This document shows positions 47,475 through 57,643 of a DNA stretch of 64,000 nucleotides, piece after piece. How positions within the stretch are numbered: position 1 is the first letter of the stretch; each line of letters begins with the position of its first letter. The DNA is taken from positions 3,436,001 to 3,500,000 of the forward strand of contig NZ_JAATJK010000001.1 of NCBI RefSeq assembly GCF_011927785.1, given 5' to 3'. The stretch comes from Micromonospora profundi. Lineage in GTDB: Bacteria > Actinomycetota > Actinomycetes > Mycobacteriales > Micromonosporaceae. A program made the translations under genes and the position numbers. The notes under the pieces were generated by a model, which searched no databases, had not been told where the DNA came from, and saw nothing but the letters and a program-made list of their open reading frames with translations.

Positions 47475-49232
47475 TCACAACCGCCTTTCCTTCGCCGCCA
47501 CTGCGAGAAGCTCTTCCGCGTGGGCGATACCCAGATCCGAGTCGGGCAAACCGGCGAGCATCCGGGCCAGCTCCCGGGCGCGTTCGGTGTCCTCCACGAC
47601 CCGGACGCCGCTTGTCGTCACCGCGCCGCCGGTGTCCTTCGCCACCACCAGATGCCGATCGGCGAATGCCGCCACCTGCGGCAGGTGGGTGACGACAAGC
47701 ACCTGGTGGGTGCGGGCCAGCCGGGCCAGCCTGCGGCCGATCTCCACCGCGGCCTGACCACCCACCCCGGCGTCGACCTCGTCGAAGACCAACGTGGGCG
47801 GGCCACCCGAACCGGCGAACACCACCTCGATGGCGAGCATCACCCGGGACAGCTCACCGCCCGACGCGCCCCGCTGCAACGGCAACGACGGCGCGCCCGG
47901 GTGGGCCAGCAACCGCAGCTCCACCTCGTCGCCGCCGTCCGGGGCGACACCCACCTCGACACCGTTGACGGTGAGCGTCGGCTCGGCGCGGCCCGCCGGC
48001 CGGGGCAGCACCGCCACCTCGATCCGGGCATGCGGCATGGCAAGCCCCGCCAGCTCGACGGTGACCTGATCGGCGAAGCGGACCGCCGCCTCCTGCCGGG
48101 ACACCGACACCCGCGACGCCAGGTCGGCGACCTCGACGGCCAACCGCTGCCCCTCCGCGTCCAACTCGTCGAGCAGGTCGTCGGACGTGTCCAGATCGGA
48201 CAGCCGGGTACGCGCCCGCTCGGCCCAGGCGATCACCCCGTCGACGTCGTCGGCGTACTTGCGGGTCAACGCCCGCAACGCGGCCCGCCGCTCGTAGAGG
48301 TGCTGCAACCGGGCCGGGTCCGCGTCGAGCGTCGCCAGGTACGTCGACAGCTCCGCCGAGACGTCGGTGACGAGCGTGGCCGCCTCCTCCAGCCGGGCCG
48401 CCAGCTCACCGAGCGCCGGATCGGTGCCGGCCTGCGCCTCAAGGGTGCGCCGGGCGGTGCCCAGCAGCGCCGCCGCGTCCGGTGTCTCGTCGGCCGCGTC
48501 CACGCCACCGGCCACGCACATCTGGGCCACCTGCGCGGCCGTCCGCAGGCCCTCGGCGTGCTCCAGCCGCTGCGCCTCGGTCTTCAGCTCGTCGTCCTCA
48601 CCGGGCTGCGGATCGACCCTGGTGATCTCGTCGAGGCCGAGCCGCAACAGGTCGGCCTCCTGGTTGCGCTCGCGGGCGTTGCGCCGCCGGTCGGCAAGGT
48701 CGTCGACCACACGCCGCCACCCGGTGTACGCCTCGCGCAGCGCGTCGAGCAGCTTCTCGTGCGCCGGGCCGGCGAACCGGTCCAGTGCGGCCCGCTGCTC
48801 GGCCGGGCGCAGCAGCCGCAGCTGGTCGGACTGGCCGTGCACGGCCACCGCCTGCTCGCCGACCTCGCCCAGCATCGACACCGGCATGCTCCGGCCACCG
48901 ACGTGGGCGCGCGAGCGGCCCTCCACCGTCACCGTGCGGCTCAACAGCAGCGACCCGTCCTCGTCGGGCTCGCCACCGGCGTCGGTGATCCGCGCGTGCA
49001 CGGCGTCGGCGGCCCGGCCCCGCAGGCGCAGCCGCCCCTCCACCACGGCCCGACCCGGCTGGGCACGGACCCGCCCGGCGTCGGCCCGGCCGCCGAAGAG
49101 CAGGCCGAGGCCGGTCACCACCATGGTCTTGCCCGCACCGGTCTCGCCGGTGATGACGTTCATCCCGCCGGTCAACGGCAGCGTGGTGTCCTCGATGACG
49201 CCGAGTCCGGTGATCCGCAGCTCTTCCAGCAC
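47475..49232 (-). CDS. recN: DNA repair protein RecN
   Basis: A 585-residue SMC-like protein from the GTG at 49232 (MLEELRITGLG; frames further upstream are not conserved). Walker A GETGAGKT lies near residue 29, the coiled-coil arms occupy about 150-370, and the signature GASGGELSRVMLAIE and Walker B LVFDEVDAGVGG lie near 460-500, ending with VVTHLPQVAAFADRH. RecN acts at double-strand breaks. The order nadK-recN-steA-mctB is as in M. tuberculosis, except that a regulator and a protease gene now lie between nadK and recN. Confidence 0.93.
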   Translation of the reverse strand: MLEELRITGLGVIEDTTLPLTGGMNVITGETGAGKTMVVTGLGLLFGGRADAGRVRAQPGRAVVEGRLRLRGRAADAVHARITDAGGEPDEDGSLLLSRTVTVEGRSRAHVGGRSMPVSMLGEVGEQAVAVHGQSDQLRLLRPAEQRAALDRFAGPAHEKLLDALREAYTGWRRVVDDLADRRRNARERNQEADLLRLGLDEITRVDPQPGEDDELKTEAQRLEHAEGLRTAAQVAQMCVAGGVDAADETPDAAALLGTARRTLEAQAGTDPALGELAARLEEAATLVTDVSAELSTYLATLDADPARLQHLYERRAALRALTRKYADDVDGVIAWAERARTRLSDLDTSDDLLDELDAEGQRLAVEVADLASRVSVSRQEAAVRFADQVTVELAGLAMPHARIEVAVLPRPAGRAEPTLTVNGVEVGVAPDGGDEVELRLLAHPGAPSLPLQRGASGGELSRVMLAIEVVFAGSGGPPTLVFDEVDAGVGGQAAVEIGRRLARLARTHQVLVVTHLPQVAAFADRHLVVAKDTGGAVTTSGVRVVEDTERARELARMLAGLPDSDLGIAHAEELLAVAAKERRL

Positions 49233-49343
49233 AGCACCCGACAGTAGACGCGTGGGCCGACAGTGACCAGCCGCCGAGCCAGCCGCAACCCCGCCGACGG
49301 GCCGTGGCACGGCCCGTACGCAGGCGACGTACAGTCTTGCCCC

Positions 49344-50393
49344 GTGTTGGACGTGATTGGCCTGACCTCGGCCGAGGAGGAGCTGTACCGCTGCCTGCTC
49401 CAGCTCACCACGGCCCGCGTCGACGAGCTGGCCGGTCGGCTGCGACGGCCCCGGGCGGAAGTGATCGAGCAGGTCGAGGCGCTGCGGGCCAAGGGTCTCG
49501 TGCAGCCCACCGACAGCGATCCGGACGCCCCGTTGCGCCCCACCGCCCCGGACGTCGCCCTCGGCGCGACGCTGCTGCGCCGGCAGGAGGACCTGGAGGC
49601 CGCCCGGCTGCGGGTCACCCAACTGGCCGAGGAGTACCGCGCGGGGCTGCGCCGCCACCACGTCGACCACCTGGTCGAGGTGATCAGCGGCACCCGTGTG
49701 CTGCGGGACCGGCTGCGTGATCTGCAGAACTCGGCGCGTACCGAGGTGCTCTGGTTCTGCCGGGCGAACCCTCTGGCGATGGCCGGCCCGGAGAACGTCG
49801 AGGAGTTCGACGCGCTGGCCCGTGGGGTCGGCTACCGGGCCATCTACGAGCGGGATCTGCTGTTGGAGCCGGGTGCGCTTGCCGACCTGGCAAAGGGGGT
49901 CGCCGCTGGCGAGCAGGCCCGGGTCCTGGACCGTCTGCCGGTCCGGCTGGCCATCGTGGACGGCCGTACCGCGATCTGCCCGCTGGTGCCCGACCGTGAC
50001 GGCGGCGAGCCGAGCGCCGCGGTGATCGGCCGCAGTCAACTGCTCGACGCGTTGCTCGCCCTCTTCGAGAGCCACTGGCGGGTGGCCACCCGGCTGCGGC
50101 TGGAAGACCCGCTCGGCGTTGCGGCCGCCGACGGCCGGCGGGCCGACGCCGACACCAGGCACACCGACAACAGGCACGCCGACGACCGGCACGCGGACAG
50201 CTACCAGCCGGACGCCGACGAGGCACGGCTGCTGTCGCTGTTCGTGGCCGGCGTACCGGACAAGTCCATCGCCTCCCAGCTCGGGGTGAGCCGGCGGACG
50301 GTGCAGCGCAGGATCGCCGACCTGATGGCCGTCGCGGGCGTGGACACGCGACCCGGGTTGGCGTTCCAGGTCGCCCGGCGCGGCTGGCTCTGA
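49344..50393 (+). CDS. TrmB/LuxR-type transcriptional regulator
   Basis: A 349-residue protein from the GTG at 49344. An N-terminal TrmB-like winged helix (LTSAEEELYRCLLQLTTARVDELAGRL) is followed by a coiled segment (RQEDLEAARLRVTQLAEEYR), a middle domain, and a C-terminal LuxR-like helix-turn-helix (DKSIASQLGVSRRTVQRRIADLM). The linker near residues 270-290 has four imperfect copies of RHADD/RHTDN. This layout is common in Streptomyces and Micromonospora, where it is often found beside a secreted S8 protease gene. Its target is not known, but the neighbouring peptidase gene is a likely one. Confidence 0.8.
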   Translation: MLDVIGLTSAEEELYRCLLQLTTARVDELAGRLRRPRAEVIEQVEALRAKGLVQPTDSDPDAPLRPTAPDVALGATLLRRQEDLEAARLRVTQLAEEYRAGLRRHHVDHLVEVISGTRVLRDRLRDLQNSARTEVLWFCRANPLAMAGPENVEEFDALARGVGYRAIYERDLLLEPGALADLAKGVAAGEQARVLDRLPVRLAIVDGRTAICPLVPDRDGGEPSAAVIGRSQLLDALLALFESHWRVATRLRLEDPLGVAAADGRRADADTRHTDNRHADDRHADSYQPDADEARLLSLFVAGVPDKSIASQLGVSRRTVQRRIADLMAVAGVDTRPGLAFQVARRGWL

Positions 50394-50401
50394 ACACGCA
50401 C

Positions 50402-50433
50402 GGGGGCGGGACGGCACCTGGCCGCCCCGCCCC
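50402..50433. terminator. Hairpin between convergent regulator and peptidase genes
   Basis: GGGCGGGACGGC and GCCGCCCCGCCC pair with one mismatch around a short loop. It lies in the 48-bp gap between two converging genes. Confidence 0.55.
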
Positions 50434-50441
50434 GTCCCGGA

Positions 50442-53400
50442 TCAGCGCAGCCCGTACGCCTGGAGCACCGTCTGGTCGACGGTGTTCCCGGCCCGGTCGG
50501 CGGCGTGCACCCGCAGCGACACCGTTCCGCGCCCGGCCGGCACCGTTGCCGTGTACCGGGTGCCCGACCCCTTGGTCGGTACGGTGCGCCAACTGGTGCC
50601 ACCGTCGAAGGACACCTGCACCGTCACGCTGGTGCCGCTCGGCGCGGCAACACCGGCCGGCTGGCGCAGCGTCAGCCCCAGTTGGTGCGGCTTGTTGCCG
50701 CGTACCGTGCCGAGCAGGTCGGCCGGCACCCCGTAGTCCACCTGCAACAGCGACAGCGGCTTGGCCGCGTCACCGGCCGGCCGGGCGGAGCTGAACTGCC
50801 AGGCCGTCTCGGTCCGGGTCGCGTAACGCCACGCGGCCGAGGACCGCTGGGTGGTCATCTCCAGGCGGTAGCGGGCCGACCCGGCGGTGGTGGGCACCGA
50901 CGCCCAGCCGTCGGAGAGGTCGGCGATCTGCCGCCCGTTCCGGCTGACCCGGACCTGGACCGTGTCCGACTCCTCGCTGTCGCCGCCCACGCCGAAGTGG
51001 CCGCCGGCGTCGACGAACTCGGGCACCCGCAGGTCGAGGTTGTCGCCGGTGCGGGTGGGCACCTGCACCCCGCTGGCCGGTACGGCCGGGCGGACCACCG
51101 GCGTATGCCAGGTCTCGACCTTCCGGTCGTCGGCGGCGTACCGCCGGGGCTCCTGGGTCAGACCGCCGGTCAGCTGCCCCCACTGCATGAACATCGACTT
51201 GTGCAGCACCCGGTGCTGCCACCAGGTGTCCCCCGCGCTGACGAACTCCTGGCGGGTGGTGCCGTTGCGGACCAGGCGCTGGTCGTCGTTCCACGAGTAC
51301 TCCTGCCAGGGACGCCAGCCGAACCGCTGCTCGGTGGCCCAGCCCGCGCCCATGTCGCCGTAGCTCGCTGTCACCTCGGCGGTGTTCTTCGCCGTCACCG
51401 TGTGCAGGATCCGCTCCGGCACCCGGTCCTTTGACACCTGCCACACGTCGTAGAGGTAGGGGCTGTCCACTGTCAACGTCAGGTCCAGCGTCGTCCGGCC
51501 CTTGCGGGCCGCCGCGATCAGCCGCTGCCCGTCGTCGTACGCCACCACCATCGACGGGATCGCGAGGCGGTCCCCGCCGGGTCGCCACACCGTCCACGCG
51601 CTGAAGTCCGCAGGCCGGACGATCAGCACCGCTGCGGCGCCGGCCCCCGCGGCAGCGGCGACCTGCTCCTCCTCGGAGCGGTCCGGGTCGCTCGTCAGCA
51701 GCGCGGCGGCTCCCCGCACCCGGGTCAGCTCAGCCGGGCTGCCGGTGCCGGCCCAGACCAGCGGCAGCTTGCGCCGTCCCGTCGGCGCCGGCGAGGCGCC
51801 CATGAGGTTGATGTCCAACGGACCGGACACCCCGCTGATCTTCGCGTCCACCATGGGCGCGACGAGCTGCCAGCGCGAGGCGAACTCGAACTCGCCCTGA
51901 CGTACCCGCCGGGTCGGGTTGACGTTCACCTGCTGCACCGCGCTGAAAGCCATCACACCGTGGTCGATCTGCCGGCCGTTGCCCAGCACCCGGTGCACGT
52001 AGTAGCTGAGCGTCGCCCGCTGCTCGCTGGGCTTCGGCGTCTCGATGCGTACCGGCGTGCCCTTGCGCGCGTCGAGCACCACCGTCAGGTCCCGGTCGAC
52101 TGTCAACTCCGGCTCGATGACCTCCGTCAGCTGCTCGTCCAGTGGGGCGCCGTGCTCGACCATCGCGGTCAGCAGGTACGTGCCCTCCTCGACCCGCAGG
52201 GTGCCCTCGCCCGGCCACCAACCCCAGTAGTCCGACTCAGGCTGCTCACCGAAGAGCGTCAACCCCGGCGACAGCGTCAACTGACCGTCCCGGTCCAGCA
52301 CCTTCACTGTGACCTCGTGCAACGGGCCGCTGACGGTGAGCCCGACCGGGGTACGCACGGCGACACCGTTCGCGCCGGTCGCCACCAGCCAGCCACCGTG
52401 CGGCCCACGGGCCAGCTTCGCCGGGTCGGCGCGCAGCGGCACCGCCACACTGGCACCCGCCGGCACCGTCACCTCACCGGCGACTGAGACACCGTCGGTC
52501 TCGGCCACGCCGGTGTCGACGTTGCGCAGGTCCAACGCTAGCCGCAGGGTCTGCGCGGCCTTCGTGCCGTTCGTGTACGTCACGGTCCGCTCGACCGCCG
52601 CACCGCCGGTGCTGACCCGGCCGAAGTCGGCCGTGGCCGAGGCGTACACCTGCTGCTGGAGCGCCCGGGGCACGTCGACGCGACCGCCGCCCTGCTCGAA
52701 GACGGTGAGCGCCGGGTTTGCCTTCGTGGTGCTGACCAGCGCGTCCTTGAGCTTCGCGGCGGGCCAGTCGGGGTGTTCCTGGGCGAGGATCGCCGCCGCG
52801 CCGGACACGTGCGGCGTGGCCATCGATGTGCCGGACGCTGTCGTGTACGCGTCGCCCACCGGCGTACCCATCGTGGTGCCGGCGGCCCGCGCGGCGACGA
52901 TGCCGACGCCCGGCGCGGTGATCTCGGGCTTGAGGCCGTTGTCGCCGAGGCGTGGGCCACGGCTGGAGAACGTCGCCAGGTTGTCGTTGCGGTCGACCGC
53001 GCCGACGGTGAGCGCCGCGGTGGCCGCGCCGGGCGAGCCGACGGTACGCGCCTCGCCCGCGTTGCCGGCGGCGACCACGAAGAGCGCACCCGTCTCGGCG
53101 GTCAGGTCGTCGACCGCGAGGCTCATCGGGTCGGTGCCGTCGGTGGGGTCGCCGCCGAGGCTCATGCTGACGACCTTCGCGCCGGAGCGGGCTGCCCACT
53201 CCATGCCCTCGATGATGGCCGAGGAACTGCCGGAGCCGCCGTCGTCGAGCACCTTGCCGACAAGCAGTCGCGCGCCGGGCGCCACGCCCTTGCGCAGCCC
53301 GTCGGACGCCGCTCCGCTGCCGGCGATGGTGGCCGCCACGTGGGTGCCGTGACCGTGGCCGTCGCGGGCGCTGCCGCTGCCGGAGAAGTCCCGCGCCTCG

Positions 53401-54161
53401 ACGATCCGATCGGCCAGGTCGGGGTGGGTGTTGTCGACGCCGGTGTCGAGCACCGCGACCTTCACGCCGGCGCCGTCCCGACCGGCCGCCCAGGCCACCG
53501 GTGCGCCGATCTGCGGCACGCTGTGCTCCAGCGCGGGACGGACCCGCCCGTCCAGCCAGACGCGGGCGACACCACCGCCCAGTCGCGGTACGGCGGCGGT
53601 AGTGGTCCGGGCCGCCGGGGTGCCGACGAGGGAGGTCCACAGGCCGCCGAGGTCACCCTTGCCCACCCGCAGCGCCGCGCCGTTGATGCTCTCCAACGGT
53701 CGGGCGTCGGTGGCACCGGCGAGCGGCCGGACCCGGCCGGCGGCCGGCTCCTGATAGCGCACGATCAGCGGCAGGGAGCGCTGCGCGGCGTCGCCGTACC
53801 CGTCGGCGGCCAACTCCTGCACGTCGAAGAGGTTCGCGTCGAGGACCCCGCTGGAGACGTAGGGCAGGACGTCGCTGGGCAGGACCCGCAGCCCGCCGTC
53901 GACCTCCAGGGTCTGGAAGGTGATCCGGTCGCGCCCGGGGCCGGGGCGGACGGTGGCGGCGACCCGACCCGGGGCCGCGGGCGCCAGCTCCACCTGGTCA
54001 CCGGTGATGAGGGTGATGAGGACGGGCTCGGCGCCCGGGCCGGTCGCGCCCAGGCTCGGGCCGGTGGGCGGGGCGGGCGGCTCGGCGGAAGCCGGTGCGG
54101 CGAGGCCGACCACCAGCGCGCCGACCACGCCGACGGTGAGCCAGCGAGGGGACCAGTGCAT
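50442..54161 (-). CDS. Secreted S8-family serine peptidase (subtilisin type)
   Basis: A 1239-residue protein. A signal peptide (VGVVGALVVGLAAPASA) ends near residue 27. After a prodomain comes the S8 core with Asp near 238 (VAVLDTGVDNTHPDL), His near 273 (HGHGTHVAATIAG) and Ser near 446 (SGTSMATPHVSG), all intact. A PA-like inserted domain follows near 830-900, and beta-rich domains fill the rest up to a bacterial Ig-like end. It probably digests protein outside the cell. No cell-wall anchor or transmembrane tail is present. Length and domain order match the large S8 peptidases of Micromonosporaceae. Confidence 0.9.
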   Translation of the reverse strand: MHWSPRWLTVGVVGALVVGLAAPASAEPPAPPTGPSLGATGPGAEPVLITLITGDQVELAPAAPGRVAATVRPGPGRDRITFQTLEVDGGLRVLPSDVLPYVSSGVLDANLFDVQELAADGYGDAAQRSLPLIVRYQEPAAGRVRPLAGATDARPLESINGAALRVGKGDLGGLWTSLVGTPAARTTTAAVPRLGGGVARVWLDGRVRPALEHSVPQIGAPVAWAAGRDGAGVKVAVLDTGVDNTHPDLADRIVEARDFSGSGSARDGHGHGTHVAATIAGSGAASDGLRKGVAPGARLLVGKVLDDGGSGSSSAIIEGMEWAARSGAKVVSMSLGGDPTDGTDPMSLAVDDLTAETGALFVVAAGNAGEARTVGSPGAATAALTVGAVDRNDNLATFSSRGPRLGDNGLKPEITAPGVGIVAARAAGTTMGTPVGDAYTTASGTSMATPHVSGAAAILAQEHPDWPAAKLKDALVSTTKANPALTVFEQGGGRVDVPRALQQQVYASATADFGRVSTGGAAVERTVTYTNGTKAAQTLRLALDLRNVDTGVAETDGVSVAGEVTVPAGASVAVPLRADPAKLARGPHGGWLVATGANGVAVRTPVGLTVSGPLHEVTVKVLDRDGQLTLSPGLTLFGEQPESDYWGWWPGEGTLRVEEGTYLLTAMVEHGAPLDEQLTEVIEPELTVDRDLTVVLDARKGTPVRIETPKPSEQRATLSYYVHRVLGNGRQIDHGVMAFSAVQQVNVNPTRRVRQGEFEFASRWQLVAPMVDAKISGVSGPLDINLMGASPAPTGRRKLPLVWAGTGSPAELTRVRGAAALLTSDPDRSEEEQVAAAAGAGAAAVLIVRPADFSAWTVWRPGGDRLAIPSMVVAYDDGQRLIAAARKGRTTLDLTLTVDSPYLYDVWQVSKDRVPERILHTVTAKNTAEVTASYGDMGAGWATEQRFGWRPWQEYSWNDDQRLVRNGTTRQEFVSAGDTWWQHRVLHKSMFMQWGQLTGGLTQEPRRYAADDRKVETWHTPVVRPAVPASGVQVPTRTGDNLDLRVPEFVDAGGHFGVGGDSEESDTVQVRVSRNGRQIADLSDGWASVPTTAGSARYRLEMTTQRSSAAWRYATRTETAWQFSSARPAGDAAKPLSLLQVDYGVPADLLGTVRGNKPHQLGLTLRQPAGVAAPSGTSVTVQVSFDGGTSWRTVPTKGSGTRYTATVPAGRGTVSLRVHAADRAGNTVDQTVLQAYGLR

Positions 54162-54319
54162 ACGATGCGCTCCTTCACTCCGGTAGGCCCGCCATCCGTA
54201 GATGAGGACCGATCGGAGTCTGCGGCGCGCCGCAGGACCAGGTCACTAGCCTTAGACCGCCGCAGCGGCGACATGGCGCCAGGTGGACACCCGCCGTACA
54301 CCGAGGGTGTGCCCCACGG

Positions 54320-55204
54320 TCACTGGCGGCTGCCACGCCACCCGTGCACGGGCAGCCCGAACTTGGCGACCAGCCGGTCGGTGAACGGTCGCGGCTGCAA
54401 CCGCACGATGCGCACCGGCAGGGCGCCCCGCCGCACCGTCACCCGCGCGCCGGGCGGCAGGTCGTAGACCCGCCTGCCGTCGCAGCAGAGCACGGCGAGA
54501 GTGGTGAACGGGTCGACGGTGATCACGAAGGTGGACGTGGGTGCGGTGACAAGCGGGCGGCTGAACAACGCGTGCGCGCTGATCGGCACCAGCAGCAGCG
54601 CCTCCACCTCCGGCCAGACCACCGGCCCGCCGCCGGAGAACGCGTACGCCGTGGAGCCGGTAGGGGTCGCGCAGACCACACCGTCGCAGCCGTAGCGCGA
54701 CAGCGGCCGCCCGTCCACGTCGACGAGCAGTTCGAGCATCTGCGCGCGCTCGCCCTTTTCGACACTTATCTCGTTGAGCGCCCAGGACTCGATTGTCGGG
54801 CCACCGTCGAACTCTGCTGTCACGTCAAGGGTGAGCCGCTCGTTCACCGTGTAGTTGCGCTCGACGACGTCCCGGACCGCGGTGTCCAGGTCGTTGATCT
54901 CCGCCTCGGCCAGGAAGCCGACCTTGCCGAGGTTGATGCCCAGCAGCGGCACCTTCGCCGGACGGGCCAGTTCTGCGGCGCGCAGGAAGGTGCCGTCCCC
55001 GCCGAGCGCGAAGACGATCTCGGCACCCTCGGCGGCCTCCGGCCCGACGACCGGAAGGACACCGGGCAGATCGAGGTCGTCGGCTTCCTCGGCGACCACC
55101 CGTACCTCGAAACCGGCGGCGATCAGGTCAGCCGCCACCGACCGGGCGTGCTCGGTGCTGCGGCGACGGCCGGTGTGGGTCACCAGCAGCGCGGTCCGGC
55201 TCAT
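54320..55204 (-). CDS. nadK: NAD kinase
   Basis: A 294-residue protein from the ATG at 55204. The motif GGDGTFLRAAE near residue 68 and GINLGKVGFLAE, NEISVEKG and GSTAYAFSGGGPVVWPE are all characteristic of NAD kinase, which makes NADP from NAD. In the conserved order it follows tlyA and would normally precede recN. It is separated from tlyA by 100 bp. Confidence 0.94.
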   Translation of the reverse strand: MSRTALLVTHTGRRRSTEHARSVAADLIAAGFEVRVVAEEADDLDLPGVLPVVGPEAAEGAEIVFALGGDGTFLRAAELARPAKVPLLGINLGKVGFLAEAEINDLDTAVRDVVERNYTVNERLTLDVTAEFDGGPTIESWALNEISVEKGERAQMLELLVDVDGRPLSRYGCDGVVCATPTGSTAYAFSGGGPVVWPEVEALLLVPISAHALFSRPLVTAPTSTFVITVDPFTTLAVLCCDGRRVYDLPPGARVTVRRGALPVRIVRLQPRPFTDRLVAKFGLPVHGWRGSRQ

Positions 55205-55304
55205 CGGCCCGACCACCTGTCCACGACCGGGCTGCCTGCCGCCAACGTCGTCCCGCCACGGCGCCGCGTCCCGCGCACCGTGGCGGGACGCTCGCTCCAC
55301 TCGT

Positions 55305-56162
<858 letters not shown>

Positions 56163-56198
56163 TGGTGGTTCTCCGGTCCGTGGGGCTTGGTGGTCCGC

Positions 56199-56537
56199 TC
56201 AGGTCTGGTCGATGGTGGCGAGGGTTTCCCGGAGCGTCTCGTAGGCCGCCTCGTACTGCGCGATCTGGTCGGCCGGGGCGAGCGTCGCCGCGTTGGCCAT
56301 GGCACGCACGGCGGCGTCGACCGCCGGGTGCCGCGCCGCGTCGCCCTCGACCTCACCCATGTCCGGCGGCGGGGCGGGACGGTTGTTCACCGGCGGCCCG
56401 AGGCGGGCCACGGACGGCGGTCCCGGCCGCGCGGCGGCGGGCGGGCCGGGCCACGCCGCCGGGGACGGGCCGGGCCGGGCGGCGGGCTGCCCCGGGCGGA
56501 TGCCGGACGGCGGGCCGGGGCGCGCGCCGTCACTCAC
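56199..56537 (-). CDS. Small Pro/Ala-rich hypothetical protein
   Basis: A 112-residue protein. The first 60 residues are a low-complexity Pro/Gly/Arg/Ala run with repeats of the type ARPGPP, probably disordered. The last 45 form a helical part (AVDAAVRAMANAATLAPADQI; YEAAYETLRETLATID). Its start overlaps the stop of the preceding gene by 4 bp (GTGA), so it is translationally coupled to it. Function unknown. Confidence 0.6.
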   Translation of the reverse strand: MSDGARPGPPSGIRPGQPAARPGPSPAAWPGPPAAARPGPPSVARLGPPVNNRPAPPPDMGEVEGDAARHPAVDAAVRAMANAATLAPADQIAQYEAAYETLRETLATIDQT

Positions 56538-57181
56538 GAGTCAGCCTCCGGGCGCCGCTTGCGGGCTGTCGCCTTCTTGGCGGGCATGACCGCCGGAGTC
56601 GGAGTGTCGTCGGTGGTGCTGATGGTCGCCGGTGGCTTCTTCATGACGGCCTTCTTGGCGACCGCCTTCTTCGCCACGGCTTTCTTCGCGACCGCCTTCT
56701 TGGCCACCGGCGCGGAGACCGGCGCGCCGGCTGGGCCATCCGACGGCACCAGACCCTCGTCGGGCGACGCGACGCGTGTCGGGTCGGGCTGCGGCGTGAG
56801 GCGGGCGGGCGACTCGGTGGCCGGTCCCGCAGGCGACTCGGTGGCCGGTCCCGCGGCGGGCGTCGTGGTCTGCTCGGTGGCTCGCGCCTCGCGCAGTTGC
56901 CGTTCCAGGTCACGCACCCGGCGGGTCAGCTCGGCAACCTCGTCGGCGGTGGCCAGACCGACAGCGCCGAGGGCCCTGTCGACCTCGAAGCGGACCAGCT
57001 TGGTCAGCGCCTCCCGGTTGGCCGCGCCGGTGGTGACAAGTTCCTCGCCGAGTGCCTGCAGTTGGGCGGCGGTCGCGCCGCCGGAGCCGACGAGGCGGCG
57101 CACCGCGTCCTGGGCTTTCTTCCGGGGCGCCTCCGCCAGGCCCATGGCCAGTTCAAGGTAGGCGCGCCACGCGTCCTGCAT
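56534..57181 (-). CDS. Phasin-like helical protein with KKAVA repeats
   Basis: A 215-residue protein from the ATG at 57181. The first 110 residues are a helical, coiled-coil-like region (YLELAMGLAEAPRKKAQDAV; LTRRVRDLERQLREAR) like phasin-type and polyhydroxyalkanoate-regulator-type proteins of actinobacteria. The rest is Pro/Ala-rich and contains four tandem copies of KKAVA, then a basic end (KKATARKRRPEADS). Such Lys/Ala repeats resemble histone H1-like tails, so nucleic-acid binding is possible. The repeats may vary between strains. Confidence 0.55.
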   Translation of the reverse strand: MQDAWRAYLELAMGLAEAPRKKAQDAVRRLVGSGGATAAQLQALGEELVTTGAANREALTKLVRFEVDRALGAVGLATADEVAELTRRVRDLERQLREARATEQTTTPAAGPATESPAGPATESPARLTPQPDPTRVASPDEGLVPSDGPAGAPVSAPVAKKAVAKKAVAKKAVAKKAVMKKPPATISTTDDTPTPAVMPAKKATARKRRPEADS

Positions 57182-57292
57182 GCCTGAGTCCTTCCATCGG
57201 GCGGGGTGTGCAGGTGTCACGCTACCGGGCGCCCCGGACGCTCCCGTGCGGTACGGTGCCGAGGACGGCATGGCGATCGACGAGGGGGAGAT

Positions 57293-57631
57293 GTGGCCAG
57301 CGTTGACGAGTGCCGGCAGGCATTGCAGGACCTGGCCGCGCGCCTCGATCGCAACGCCGAGACGGTGCGCGACAAGGTCGACCTGGAGCGGACGCTGGCC
57401 TGCCGCATCACCGACCTGGACACGGCGTTCCACGGGCGCATCAGCGGCGGCCGGCTTGTCGAGCTGGCCGACGGCGACGACCCCAAAGCCAAGATCGCGC
57501 TGAGCACGTCCAGCGACGACCTGCTCGCCCTGGTCCGCGGCGACCTGGACGTCACCAAGGCGGTGACCTCCCGCCGGGTGTCGATCAAGGCCAACCCGTT
57601 CGATCTCATGAAGCTGCGCAAGCTGCTCTGA
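57293..57631 (+). CDS. SCP2-type sterol-carrier domain protein
   Basis: About 112 residues from the GTG at 57293, which has GAGGGGGAG just before it. The protein follows the SCP2 pattern: LERTLACRITDLDTAFHGRI, RLVELADGDDPKAKIALSTS, DDLLALVRGDLDVTKAVTSR, and a final SIKANPFDLMKLRKLL. The fold holds a hydrophobic pocket for lipids. Single-domain proteins of this type are common in actinobacteria and their ligand is unknown. It is transcribed divergently from the phasin-like gene and converges on the HAD phosphatase gene. Confidence 0.8.
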   Translation: MASVDECRQALQDLAARLDRNAETVRDKVDLERTLACRITDLDTAFHGRISGGRLVELADGDDPKAKIALSTSSDDLLALVRGDLDVTKAVTSRRVSIKANPFDLMKLRKLL

Positions 57632-57643
57632 CGGGCGTCCTCG

